Assembly (NCBI GenBank): GCA_024362935.1
Contig: JANCRA010000019.1
Coordinates: forward strand, 15,186,501-15,250,500
Direction of reading: 5' to 3'
Source: Setophaga petechia
Lineage: Eukaryota; Chordata; Aves; Passeriformes; Parulidae
DNA length: 64,000 nt
Each line of letters begins with the position of its first letter. Positions within the stretch are counted from its first letter, which is position 1. The notes beneath the pieces are model-generated. The model had not been told where the DNA came from, searched no databases, and saw nothing but the letters and a program-made list of their open reading frames with translations. This document shows positions 38,201 through 49,774 of the stretch, in pieces. A program made the translations under genes and the position numbers.

Positions 38201-40365
38201 TCTCACATTCTACAAACGTAATTATAAAAAAAATATTAATAAATAAATAAATATTTTATTTTTTAATAAAAATTAAAAAAATTGCAGGTAATGGGACCAT
38301 CTAAAATCTTTGCACGGATATCTAATACAGTAGCGCATGAAAGTAGTGAGCCAATGATTTACAAAGGCTGAAAGAGAAACTATTTGAAAAGAAACACCTT
38401 ACAGACTCCACTGGGTACTTCTTTTCTAGAGGTTTCAGGTGTTCATTGTAAGAAGAACCATAGCAGAGGTAGCACAGAAAAATAATTTCCATGTGAGAAG
38501 TGGGAAAGGATTTCTATAACAATTAAACATGTGGGCTTTGTAATGAAAAGGCAATTGCTAACCTCCTTCCATCTCTGTGATATCAAAGAAGAAGCTTCGT
38601 ACTTTGAATATAGTATAAATACTATAAATAAGGTAAAAAAATTACATCTGCATCCCATAAAGTATTTTCATCAATTCAGTCAAATACGAGTCTATAAGCA
38701 AAGCATTATACAGATTAAATAACAAGGTTCAGATACCCTCGTTTAAGCCCGCAGAGCTCTGTGATACTTCTCAGGAGAATACCTTCCATTTTAAGTGCAT
38801 TATATTCATTATTCCTTTCCTCCCCCTCCTTTCTTCTTACATTTTAATTCATTTTGCAGCTTTCTCTTCATCACATGGGCTTTTATTTTCAAAATAAGCC
38901 ATTTGTGCAGTATCTTTTTCAATGCCTTTGGAAAATTTAAATATATAATGCAGCTACACTCCCTTTATCTGTCATGCTGGCAATATCTTCAAAAAGTCTA
39001 GTGTATTTGTAAAGCAAGTGCAGCTCTCCTAGCATTCTTACTGCATCTTGTTAACTAATCCCCTTGTCACCACCTTACTTTCACTTTCTTCTGTCACAAA
39101 TTAATCCATCAGCAATCATGTAATTCGAATGATCTGGTTTCCTTCTTTTTCCGTGAAGTGACATTAACTCGCATTTGAGTTGTAAGAAGGGTGCACAGAT
39201 TTCACAGAACAAAATATAATCAAATCTTACTACTTTCAAATGCTACTTGAGGGCTTTGCTCGTTACCATGCAATGCTGTCAAGGATATTTAAGAACCTAG
39301 ACAGAGGTAAAATGCAGATTGGTTAAGATGTGGGATCCAGACCTTGATGGAGCCAGCATAAAATTTCCCATTGACTTTGCTCCCAAGGCAGCACAGTCCT
39401 CTGCTGAGTGCAAGGTATTTCATTTTCTAGTATTCTGGGGAGGTGAAAGTAGGTAACACAAAAGTGTTGTGTTAAACTGAGAAGGAAGAAACAAGACTGG
39501 TGTTGCCCCCTATGAAAACAAAGAAACAAACAACATCAGAAATAAAGTCCCTCAACACAACAGAACTGAGCACGTGTTGCTTATGAAAATAAAACTTGCA
39601 AGATTGGGGAGTCACCTGCAGCTAGACTTTTGGGTTTTCTGGACTGCTACAAACTGTAACATGCTACTAGCAGGCAGAAACAGCTCAAGCAGAAACTAAA
39701 GCCATGAGCAACTGCTGCCACCTTGTTTCAAATAGGAAACAAAGGACTGTGAAAACAATAACCAAAAAAAAAATAGTTTCAACAGGTAATCCCATTTTCC
39801 AGTTGACTAGAACCACTTGACTTTTGTCCTTGCTTTTTACAGTATGTCCCAAAAAAACAAAGGTCTCATGTAACACACATCTTGCTGAGGGCTCTTGCAG
39901 ATAGAGATAGGGGACTTGTTTCCTGTTGTATTGAATTTCCTTTAGCTGTATACTCCAGAGCAAAATAATTGTAAATATTTTTGAACTCACCTTGATGGCA
40001 CTTATATGCCTCTTGCTTTTTATCATGAAGCATGTGCAACAATGCAATGTAAAAGACAACTGAGAATTAGTCCAAAATATTGGTTTGTTAACTTTTTCCT
40101 AACTGAGTTACTGAAAACCTCCGAACAACTTTTACAAACTTTCATTTCTTTAATGCCTTTCATTTCATCAAAATTTTTGAAATTAGGAACTTTAAACCGT
40201 TTCACATAAAAATTACATCTTAGAACTCTGGAGAGGACTTAGCTACACCATTTGAAAAGGAGGAGGTCCATAGGAAGGAAAAAAATTGCTATCATGATCT
40301 CACATGAGATTGGAGAACCTCATTCAATATGGAATCCTGTATTGTCTTTTATAAAGTTATATGGA
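35230..40365. other. Intergenic DNA, nothing recognised
   Basis: AT-rich with short incidental open frames; an AATA-type simple sequence at 38226-38285; a duplicated aatattc(c/t)ttatattag segment at about 37669-37706. No gene or known repeat family recognised. Confidence 0.55.
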
Positions 40366-40395
40366 TGGCTATATAACTAGTTTGTTATATAGCCA
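40366..40395. repeat. Perfect 12-bp inverted repeat
   Basis: tggctatataac (40366-40377), loop tagttt, then gttatatagcca (40384-40395). It is followed immediately by a further short palindrome (aactatatagtt). Confidence 0.95.
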
Positions 40396-41419
40396 AACTA
40401 TATAGTTTGAAAATTTTTAATATTATAGGCTATTAAAAATGCATACATTCCCCTCCCTCCCCAGACAAGACCAATTTAAAAAGCTAACAAATATTTTTAC
40501 TTTTATTCTTTTAATCTCCAGTAAGAAAACTAATTTATGCACAGCTCCTCACTTCTGCCAAAATTCTGCTGTTTTCAAGATATATGTGTTTCTCAATCTC
40601 TTCAAAATTAAAATTTAGGGGGTCTTTTTTTTCTTTTTATGAGTTTCTTTCAGCTAACTCCTGGAAATACCTAGAAAGCTTTTACAGCCTAAATAATTTC
40701 ATTTCAGGAAGAATCAACACTCAGGTAAATTCAGACTGCTAAATAGATATGTCAGAATGTTATAAAGGTCCGAATTTGATATGATGAACATGAAAAGGGT
40801 TGTTATTGATGCTGTGTTGTAATGGAGTCTGTACCTACAGTCTCCCATGCTGAGAAGGAAGACTCATGTTTTATACATCTGATTCATACGATGGCAAGAA
40901 AGACACACCCTTGAAGACAGAGATGTTTTACAGTCGTGCAGTTGAGCAAAACGGATGCAAAGAAATTTCTCTTAGAGAAAAAACAGTGTCTGGAGTGAGG
41001 AGTTAAAAGATGCAGAGGAAGTGGTTTTTCTAGCAGGGTCTCTCAGGTAGAGACCATGTGGGGTGAAGGATTTTGTTAAAGGTCACAGCTAATGCTGGGG
41101 TTCAACATGGAAGCCAAAGAGTGGGATCACTAGGGAAGAGTGAGGACACCCAGCCATGGACAAAGGTTATGTGAAACCTCGCAGGTTGCAGGGGCAGCCC
41201 TCCACTCCCCAGAACCAAGGGGCATTGTGTCTCCTTGCCTGGCAAGAACTGTTTTGAGCTATTTTCTGTTTTATGTTTATAAGAAAACCCTTCTATTATC
41301 TTCCCATGTGGGGATAGGGACTGGGCTTTTCTCAAGAGAGATGCCTTGAATATTACCCACTCTTAAGGAGGCTCATGCAGTGACCTTTCCTGAGTTCCCA
41401 GGGGACTATATGCAAATTA

Positions 41420-41465
41420 TGGTCTCTCTAGGTCTCAGTTTCCCTATCTATAAACAGAAAACACT
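41420..41465 (-). mobile_element. Possible MIR/CORE-SINE-like relic, antisense
   Basis: ctctctaggtctcagtttcc followed by ctatctataaacag closely resembles the reverse complement of the deeply conserved MIR/CORE-SINE segment (gcctcagtttcc, then tcatctgtaaaatg). Only about 45 bases are recognisable. Such copies in birds are very old. Confidence 0.4.
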
Positions 41466-42729
41466 TAGTCCAGGTGACTTCCATAGCCCTTGAAGACGTC
41501 TGAAAAGAAGCAATAGTTGAGTGAAGATGTCTACTAAATATTAGTGCTGTTAGAAACAGGTTATAAAAGCTGTGTGGATCAGCTCCAGAGATGGGTTTGG
41601 GCACAGGCAGGAATTTGCAGATGCAAAATGGACACACACAGAAGTTGCACACAGTGGGGCTCAACTGTTCATTATTATTTTCATGCTATTTTTCTGGTTT
41701 TATAGCTTTGTTTTTTATTTCAAGCACTAGCCAGTGGATATAAAGTCAATTATTGCCCGTGCATGAAAGTTATGCTTTCTCATTTGCACCTCTTTTATTA
41801 TGGCAATTGAATTCTCATCATTGACCCATATTTATCCTTATCCCTATAGGATATAGACTTTTTCAGTTCTTCTCTCCATTGCTGTACTGTATTGATCAAG
41901 CAATTTGCAACCTTGTCCTTCCTTTAATGTCATTTCCAAATATCCATCTGTCTAACTTCCTATCTCTCCCAGGTCAATATTTGGTGGATTCCATCTTCTC
42001 CAGTATAGCATGGAATTATTTCTGTATTTAAATGCCACGTTCTATACATAAATGTATACTTAAATACATAGTATGCAAAAAGTCATGAAGAATCTCCCTG
42101 AAGGTGTCAAGCAAACCCTATTGATAAAAGCAAGTGAGATAGAAGGGTAGCTTAAAAGTAGACAAATAAACAAATAAAAATGATAAACAGAAATTTATAT
42201 ATAGAAGACAGTCTTAATAATTGCCTTTTTCAGCTACCAGAACAACAAAAAGGCCCAAAGAAAGAGAAAAATTTTTCCCTTTGCTGGAGAAGACACATTT
42301 ATTCCTTTTCTCTGGAAAAAGTTGAATAGTCAAATTCAGATCACTTTTGTATTAGTGTAATACAAGCATTTTCAGAAAAATTATTTTCAGCCTGTGGAAG
42401 TGATATAAAACCAGATCCGTAAAGCAATGCCATTGCTTTCACTTTCATTTTAACACCACTGCTCTTTTACTCCCCCCTATATAAACTAGATTTTAAGACC
42501 AAAATCTTCTGATAAGCCTCTGTTTTTATGAGGAAGAATTTTTATTTCACAGAAAGACAATTTTTACACTTTTTGTGAAAAGTAAAGGGTTTAATTTGCA
42601 ATATAGTGTACCAACCTCACAAAGAAAAATAGCCTTTTAGTCTTTTAAAAACAATATAGAATTTTGAGAAAACTTTTCTAAAGAAAGGAAATAAATGAAG
42701 GCTTGTAAGAGCTTTTCCAATTTTCAGTT

Positions 42730-42835
42730 TGTTTTTATATATATATTAAATACATATATATGTATTTTTATACATACACATAAATATATATAGGTACCTA
42801 TGTATATAATTATATAATTATGTAAATATTTTATA
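42730..42835. repeat. TA/CATA-rich microsatellite-like stretch
   Basis: Runs of tatata, catata and ataaatata, including the self-complementary aaatacatatatatgtattt at 42748-42767. Confidence 0.85.
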
Positions 42836-45800
42836 TCTTGTTATTACTTTTTGTAGATCTCCTGCTTTAGCTGCCAAAGCAGTGTCTGAGCTCTTCTTGC
42901 TACCCTTCTCAGCTTTCTGTAGGTTTCTGTGTTCCTAAAGTCGGGATGGACCACAAAAGTTTGCTCACAGAGGCTTAACTGCAGGACTGGGACCTTGATG
43001 TATAGTAAATGTGAGCCTGCAAAACTCTAGAGTGTTTCCTAGCATTGAATTTGAAGATTCTGCATGAGTCATTGAATTTTTTTTTGTAGCTTTTTCACAC
43101 AAATTTGTACCTAGTACCTCTCTAAGTTTGCAAGGGAGGCAGAGGGCTGAAAGCAGATGAGGAGTAGCGATGTGCTCCCACCTGATATTGGTTCAGATCA
43201 ATGGAAGAATGTTCGTATAAACAAAGAGCTGCAGGCCATGTCAGAGCCCCTTTCCGCTGCTTAATCCACAGCTCAGTTAAGAAATAACACATTTTTCTTC
43301 ATTCAGGACACCTTTTATCTTTTTTCTGTCTCATGTGTCTGTGGGGTGTTTTCTTTCTCCTCTTTGCTTTTGAACTGCTGCTGAATGTTGATGAGAGAGT
43401 ACTTAGGCCAATCCTAGAGTGATTTTACAATATTGTAGGCTTTTTTATCCTTCAGGTCTGGCAGTACTGGATTCCTGCATTTAAGAACACCATGTGGCTT
43501 AAATTGTCTGAATACTGGATGTTGTCCTATGATGACACCTTTCCTCAACTCTCTTGAGGAAAAAAGATGCTTTAGAAGACAAGGCAGAAATGCTTCTCAG
43601 TGAATTTTGCAAAAGAACAAAACTACTCTGTCTTCTCTGCCTTGCAAGCAAAAATCACAGGATGGAGTCATATTGGAGAGGAGAGAAAACAGAAGTTCAG
43701 CGCTGGTGTTCTGGGTCAGTAGGTTCCAAATGTACACTTACTTTTACATCTGCTGCTCTGATTTATAGACAAGGTGGAGGTTAACTGTTTTCTGTTTTCC
43801 TTTTGCTACAACTTCCTCTGCACTCAGAGCATATGCTTTCTGGATAGTATTTAAACAGAACCCTTGGGTTAGTTTTTTGGGGCTGGAGATATTTGCCTAG
43901 ACATGTTGAAAAGCCCAGTTTTAAAATTGTATCATCTATGCTTGTTAAAAAGCCCAGCAACCATTCCTACTCAATTCTGTTTTCTATGATCTAGCTGTAC
44001 TTTTAGCAGCAGTGGTTAAAAAACCATATGTGCCCCAAAATCTTGCTCCCACTGTAGCTGTGACTGCTGGGGGTGCTTGATAGTTGATGCTTTTCTGTGC
44101 TGGTTTTTGCTAGAGAGGTGAAAATATTAAAGCCAGCTCTGCAGAATGGCAGCAAATGAGGTATAGCCTGATAGAAAAATGCCAAGAGAAAATTTGCCAA
44201 GACCAAGGGAACTACAGGGAGTCTTGAACCAGGTGGGTTGAGATTTAACTAACACAGGGGCAGGTACAAACCCCTGCTTCTGTCCTGCATTGATGCACTT
44301 CTGCCGCAGGTAGGGTAGGCATAGGAAAAATAGTTCTTTTCTCTGTATCATCTGAAAATTCTGTCAGGCTTATACCATAGGGAAACCTTTTCAGAAAGCT
44401 GTTGAAAAAAATGGTATCTAGGAGTGACACTTTCCCAAAGCTGCAAGGAAATGTGCTGGTACCAGTTAGCAGGGGAAAATATTTGCCCAAGGGTTTTGTT
44501 GTAGGGCAGATTCCCTGATGTAACTTAATCAGTAGAACAAAAAGTCTATTGTGGACTACTTATGTGCACCCTTAATAGGATGTATGCAAATCCATTGGCC
44601 TTAATGGCACTATTCATGCATGCAAAGGTGGACACCCTGTTTTAGGCCTCCCAGTCAAGCCATTTTGTTGTCAGTTCAGCAAAAAAGCAAAACATTTCCC
44701 CCTGCTCTTACCTTGGCTACATTTGCAAAAGTGCTGGTAGGAAAAATCAGAAATGAAGAAATAACATTGAATATTTATAATGAAAAGATGAAGGTCTTGT
44801 TGGAAAAGATAATAGAAAGCAATAATTTCCATGGAATTTTATTTTGGTGACTTTTTAAGAAGCTCAAACCTTAAAAAACGCTGCAGTAACTGTGAACAGC
44901 TAACACTTGATGCTATTTGGGATTTGCATGGCCATTGGAAATCAAACCATCATCAAAATCAGGGGACCACTTATAGATTGCGAAGATTTTCCATTGAGTC
45001 TTTTGAGGAAATGTATTTCAAAAATCATGCCTTGTTTGAGCACTGGTGGCTTGAAGAATACAATTCACAGAGTAAAATATCTGAATCTTCTGTATTGCAA
45101 AGTAGGCAGCAACAGACATTTCTCAGTAGAAGTGTGTAAAAACGCTGCGATCTGTCTTGTAATGGATATCTGTCTATGAGGTAATTCTACCATCTTGCAA
45201 TTACATGCCTGAAGACATTAATAGCATAAAGCATATTTTAAAAGTAATTGGTAAACCTATTAATTTCCACATCTCCATGTTTTTGTCATTTACCATGAAA
45301 TACTTAACTGGCTTTTGCATTGTTTCAAAAGATGTGTCCATATTTAAATAGAAGCCTCCTTTCATTGTCCATGCTGCATGTTTCATTTTATCTGTATGAG
45401 AAATGTGAAACTAGGGAATTAATAATTATTTCACTTGGAAAGGTATGAAGCAAATTCCATTGCCTTTGTCTGATTAGAATCTTCCCTGCTGGTTTAATTA
45501 AAAATGGCCATGTGACAAGCAAAGAAAGCATCTCTCCTTTGGGGTGGAGGGGGGAGGAGGGAATGGTATTGTATTTTCTGGTAAACAGTGGATCCTGAAG
45601 CTCCAGAGTTGTAAAATTTAAATGCTTAATGCAAATGAAAAATGCAGACTCAGGTCAGCTACAGACAAATGTCACTAGACTGGATGGAAAATGCACTGCA
45701 GGCAGAAAAGATGACATTTATCAGTCATCCATACATCAGTAACTAAAACAATTTTAGGGTTGTCTAGACAGGCATCTATTATTCCTTAAATTTAAAAGCT

Positions 45801-45964
45801 TTAGTAGAAAAACAACAGCAAATGCTCTATTTATATTTAGGTGTTTTTCAGTTTGTTGTGGGGTTTTTTGTTTCTTTTTTTTTTCTACATGAAACCAGTT
45901 AGGAAAAGGAAAAATCATAGTTTTCAAAATGAAAAATACAAATTTGTTTTTCCTTCTCTTTGAC

Positions 45965-45985
45965 TTTTTTTTTTTTTTTTTTTTT
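45965..45985 (+). repeat. Poly-T run (21 T)
   Basis: An uninterrupted run of T, preceded by other T-rich sequence. It is not obviously the tail of a minus-strand retrocopy, because nothing upstream of it on that strand reads as a processed gene. Confidence 0.95.
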
Positions 45986-46200
45986 ACTCTCTGGGTAAAG
46001 GAGATTTTTTTGGCATGTTCTGAAAGCAATTTAAGTGAATTATCAGAGTGTGCATGGAATGCTGGCTGTAATTATTACAGTACAGCCCTGTAATATTGAG
46101 CTTAATTACTGTGTATAGTGTTTGGCCTTTATGTTTTCTGCTTAATTTACCCTGTATAGTTAACGTGAATTTAGTGAAATAATTATGCACCTTTTGGTTT
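45985..46200. promoter_or_regulatory. Candidate conserved non-coding block, homeodomain-like motifs
   Basis: A complex, repeat-free stretch with several TAATTA/TTAATT-type cores (tgtaattattacagtac, cttaattactgtgtat, aaataattatgcac) and no coding signal. This is the kind of sequence seen in enhancers of developmental gene deserts. The call is from appearance only; no alignment was possible. Confidence 0.25.
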
Positions 46201-47231
46201 TTTTTTTCTTTTCGGAAAAGAGGTATTTATACTTTCAGGAGAGAAAAACTAGAATAGATACAAATATTTAAGTAAATCATGCTGGCAGATGGATCCCTTC
46301 CCTCTGTTGCTTATGTAGAGCCACAGTTCTGCATATATATATTGATACATTTAATTATGGTCTGTGAATTTAGATCTGTGAACTGTCCCATTAGCAGCCA
46401 CAGAAAAACTTGCAAGATTCAATTTCAAGTAACTATTCTCACTACTGTTTTTTTCTTTTAATTTTTACTCCATATGGTAGCAAGCATTTTTGCAGAAATG
46501 TGCACAAAATTGCAATTATTCTCTCTACCATGCAGAGCGTATATCACAGTTTTGGAACGAATTAAATTATTTTTGTGATAAAATTTTTCATACTGCTCCT
46601 TTAAGATTAGTCTTTGGATATGCTATATTTAAGTAGAAACAGTATAGCCCAGCCCATCTGCAGACTGTTCTCCATTAATACCTCTTTTGTTTTCAGATCT
46701 TGCTTTTCTTTCACCTCCTCTAGTAGGAGGAAACAGTGTCAGGTTGCCTCTCTGGTAGTGGGGCTGGAGTGTTTGCTTGTCAAACCCTGGGCCTTACTGC
46801 CAGTGCTTTGGAGCCCTTCACATGTAAGGAGAGTTCTAGATGTCCCATGCAGAGCAGGGAAACTGAGTAGTGGAGCATCTTGATAAAAATACAGAAGCAA
46901 ATGATGCTGCTTGCACAGTGGGCCTCAGAGTGTGCTGACTTTGGAAAAAATGGATGCTTTTAACGGGTCACAATGAAACACGTATTGCTTGTAAAGAAGC
47001 TGCAAGAAAATAATTAAAAAGTGAATAATATAAAATAAGGGGTTCAGCTCTGAATATGCCATCACATTCACTGCCTTTCAGGAAAGTTGTGACAACTCTA
47101 CACATTGAAAGGGTTGGGGGCTTGGTTCAGATTTCCTCTGTTTTTTCCTGCATACAGCTCTTCCAAAGTTCTTACATTCTGTGTCTGCTGGGAAGAGGTG
47201 ATGTATTTGTATGACATCATGATTCTCATTT

Positions 47232-47290
47232 TGTCATCTTGAGAATGTTGAGGTAAAGGTAAAGAAATTGTGGCACAGAGGAATTTTGGT
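47232..47290 (+). mobile_element. Possible MIR/CORE-SINE-like relic, sense
   Basis: attctcattttgtcatcttg followed by aaagaaattgtggcacagag resembles the MIR core (ctcattttacagatgagg, aaactgaggcacagag). Short and diverged. Confidence 0.33.
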
Positions 47291-47449
47291 AACCATGCCC
47301 TGGAATCACTCATGTCTAGCTGCATGAACAATAGCAACATGTGAGTCTCTGGAAAGAACATTAAAGCAATAAAATATATTACAGGAGCACAAATGAATAT
47401 CTAAATAAATTGTGGATATAGTAACTTCCTACATCTTTAACCTGGCAGA

Positions 47450-47790
47450 GGTCATAATTTCATCAATGTGTCTAAGGGGCAGGAGTAAAGAGGATGGATC
47501 CAGGCTCTTCTTGGGAGTGCTGAGCAACACGATAAGAGGCAATGGGCTGAAACTGATGCACAGGAAGTTCCACTTGGATATGAGAAAGAACTTCTTTACC
47601 GTGCAGGTGACAAAGCATCGGAACAGGTTTCCCAGAGAGGTTGTAGAGTGTCCTTCAGTGGAGATATTAAAGAATGACCTGGATACCAATCCTGTGCCAC
47701 GTGCTCTAGGATGACCCCGCTTGAAACAGGGAGGCTAGACCAGTCGAACCACTGTGGTCTCTTTCAATCTTACCCATTCTGGGGCCCTGT
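47450..47790 (+). mobile_element. CR1 LINE 3' fragment, sense
   Basis: Clear CR1 order: gaggatggatccaggctctt, aggcaatgggctgaaactg, caggaagttccacttgg, atgagaaagaacttcttta, then caggtttcccagagagg, ttgtagagtgtccttc and gtgctctaggatgaccc. The final tail is degraded near 47770-47790. 5'-truncated. It lies immediately before the CpG island. Confidence 0.9.
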
Positions 47791-47926
47791 GAAAAGTCTG
47801 AATGAATATAAAAATTCAAACTCCTTTTGATTATAAACATATATAATTTTGGCAGCTTTATCTCTTGCTTAGATGAATGATCCTGCCAGTGTTAGAGGGT
47901 GCTGTTCTCTGAGAGAGCCGGCTCAC

Positions 47927-48200
47927 CTGATGAACAAACAGAAACAGCCAGCCTCTCAGCTTTGATCCCGAGAACAGAGCATGTGTTCTGGTTGAAAAGG
48001 GCCGCTGCACGGCTCGTTCCCGCTGGGAGCAGCGGGAGGCTGCGGCGGGGTCGGCGCTGCCGCGGCCGGGCCGCCCCCGCTGCCCCCGGGCCGCGCTCCC
48101 CGGGGCCGCTGCGCTGCCCGCCGCTGACCACTAGGTGGAGCTGCAGCAATAGGATTCCCTCCCGCGGCTGAGGCGGCGCCAGCCCCGCGGCGCGCTGAGA
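47927..48200 (-). ncRNA. Hypothetical first exon of a minus-strand non-coding RNA
   Basis: On the minus strand, reading out of the CpG island, a strong splice donor (catcag|gtgagc) occurs with its GT at 47926-47925, about 70 bases past the GC-rich core. CpG-island promoter plus canonical donor is the usual layout of a first exon. The start site and any downstream exons are not determined, and donors of this quality also occur by chance. Confidence 0.2.
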
Positions 48201-48213
48201 GGCGACGTTCGGC
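47990..48213. promoter_or_regulatory. Isolated CpG island
   Basis: By my count about 33 CpG dinucleotides in roughly 213 bases (48001-48213), with very high G+C, inside a region that is otherwise AT-rich. It contains repeated ccgcgg/ccgcccc/gcggcg GC-box-like sequence. No coding frame is convincing: the 85-102 codon frames across it are ordinary GC-rich artefacts. Unmethylated CpG islands in birds normally mark promoters or distal regulatory hubs, so this could be a non-coding RNA promoter or an orphan island. Confidence 0.8.
48125..48142 (+). promoter_or_regulatory. Near-consensus CTCF binding site in the CpG island
   Basis: tgaccactaggtggagct fits the CTCF core pattern (YGRCCASYAGRKGGCRSY) at 17 of 18 positions by my comparison; the only miss is an A where C is preferred. 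The plus strand carries the core in its usual CCASYAG orientation. Confidence 0.6.
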
Positions 48214-48390
48214 TTAACAATTCAAATGTATTCCTGTTAATTTGTGTTTGATAAAGGTTCAGGAGTCTTTTGTTGTGTGTCTAGTTAGCCTGCGTGTTAC
48301 ACTCGGAGCGTTTGCAAATTTTCTGTTTGATTGTGAGCCTTACTGTGAATTTTTATGTGGCTGGGTACCTGTGCATATTTGTTTATCCGT

Positions 48391-48424
48391 GTGTGTGCGT
48401 GTGTGTATGTGTGTGTGTGTGTGT
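48391..48424 (+). repeat. (GT)n microsatellite
   Basis: gtgtgtgcgtgtgtgtatg followed by continued GT to about 48424. A TATA-like tatataaaagg lies just after it at 48439-48449. Confidence 0.93.
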
Positions 48425-49136
48425 CTGCATTTGGTAGATATATAAAAGGCAGGAAGAAAAAATCCGTGCCTTCACCGCTGCTATTCTCATGAAGGAAGTG
48501 GCAAAGCACAGAATGATGCCTAGTCTGTACACAATGCAAATACATTATTCAGAGCCAGGTGGGGATTAAGGATTTGACTGACTTCTATGTACAGATCAGT
48601 GGGTCTAGTGCTCAATACCCAAAATTGAGACAGGACAGTGTTTAGCGTTCAGAAGCTCTCTTTTTTTCTCTCTGTGTTTTCCTCTTGGCCAGTTTGTTAA
48701 AGCTCAACACCCTCATGCCAGTCTTTAGCATCTAGTTATCACATCCTCTTTTTAAAGGGTCCAGACCTCCTATGGTAGATATCTCTAAACAATGAAAGAC
48801 TGAAAAAAGACAAGGAGAAATCATACGTGGTGGATGTACAAGTGTGCTTACCCTTAGGATTGACAGCAGATTCAGGGCTACTGTTATTTGAATGGAACTG
48901 CCTGCAATTTGTTATTCAGGTTCATGACCATACATCTCCTTTTAGATTTTGGCCATTTGTGGAGGGCAGGATATTTGAATTGGGCAGGCATATCCTTTCC
49001 CTTCCCTCCTAGAAAAAGGATTTCAAAATTTTAATTCAGATGCAAGATCTTCTGGCACTATCTAAATATTTGCTACCTCTGACTTGCTTGGCTGCGGTAA
49101 GCATCTGTAGGGATCTCAGGGTTCAGCAAATAGTAT

Positions 49137-49216
49137 TCACAGAATCACAGAATCACAGAAACACAGAATCACAGAATTGCAGAATCACAGAATCACAGAA
49201 TCACAGAATCACAGAA
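49137..49216 (-). repeat. CR1 3'-terminal octamer array, ten units
   Basis: Ten consecutive 8-base units, eight exactly tcacagaa and two variants (acacagaa, ttgcagaa). This is the reverse complement of the attctgtg tail unit of CR1. Most CR1 copies keep two to four units, so this one is expanded. Confidence 0.95.
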
Positions 49217-49772
49217 TGTGTGTAAGATTCAAAGGGAGAACAATGGGTTATCTGGTCCAATCCCCCTGCTCCAGCAGGGTCATCATGGTGCCCATTGCAT
49301 AAGATTGTGTCCAGACAGCTCTTGAATGACTCCAGTGAGGAAGACTCCACAATCACTCTGGGCAGCCTGTTCATTGCACAGTCACCCACAGAGTAAAGAT
49401 GTTTTTCTCATATTAAGGTGAAACTTCCTGTGCATCAGCTTCTGCCTGTTGCCTCTTGTTCTCCATGCCCTTGGCAGCCTCCCTTCAGATACCTATATAC
49501 ATTGAGGAGGTCCCCTCTCAGCTGTTTATTCTCAAGGCTGAACAGGCCCAGTTCTCATCTCTGTAACCCTCTGTTGGGCTCACTCAGGAAGCTCCATGGC
49601 TCTCTTGTACTGACAGGCCCAGACCTGGACACAGCACTCCAGATGTGGCCTCATCAGGTCTCAGCAGAGGGGGCAGGATCCCCTCACTCGACCTGCTGAC
49701 AACGCTGTTCCAAATGCACCCAAGGCTGTCACTGGCCCCCTTTGCCACAAGGGCACATTGCTGGCTCATGGA
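49137..49772 (-). mobile_element. CR1 LINE 3' fragment, antisense, least diverged copy
   Basis: About 635 bp in reverse orientation: the octamer array, then tatctggtccaatccccctg, a central ctctgggcagcctgttc, ctgcctgttgcctcttgttc, attgaggaggtcccctctc, ctcaaggctgaacaggccca, ctggacacagcactccag, atgtggcctcatcaggtctc and cactcgacctgctgacaac. It reads as one intact CR1 3' unit truncated near 49772. It looks younger than the other copies because long stretches match the familiar consensus. Confidence 0.93.
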
Positions 49773-49774
49773 CA

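Larger units (their letters stand above)
40400..45960. other. Intergenic DNA, no gene recognised
   Basis: AT-rich. It contains a short MIR-like relic (41420-41465), a TA/CA-rich microsatellite-like stretch (42735-42835) with a 20-base palindrome at 42748-42767, and a G-rich run at 45541-45562. Overlapping open frames at 44831-45179 encode nothing I recognise. Confidence 0.55.

Noticed and set aside
44831..45179. Overlapping plus-strand frames of 102 and 90 codons
   Set aside because: No recognised domain, no splice context, and the frames overlap in different phases. I could not distinguish them from chance, though an unknown retroelement remnant is possible.
47892..48171. Two overlapping frames of 85-90 codons across the CpG island
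   Set aside because: GC-rich DNA lacks stop codons, so both strands stay open. Composition is Arg/Ala/Pro/Gly only and no domain is visible.
48439..48449. TATA-box-like tatataaaagg as a plus-strand promoter
   Set aside because: It sits beside a (GT)n microsatellite with no exon or donor of quality downstream; a chance match in AT-rich DNA is likely.
49137..49216. Regularly spaced short repeat resembling an array
   Set aside because: Eight-base units with no spacers; it is the CR1 tail microsatellite, not a CRISPR array.
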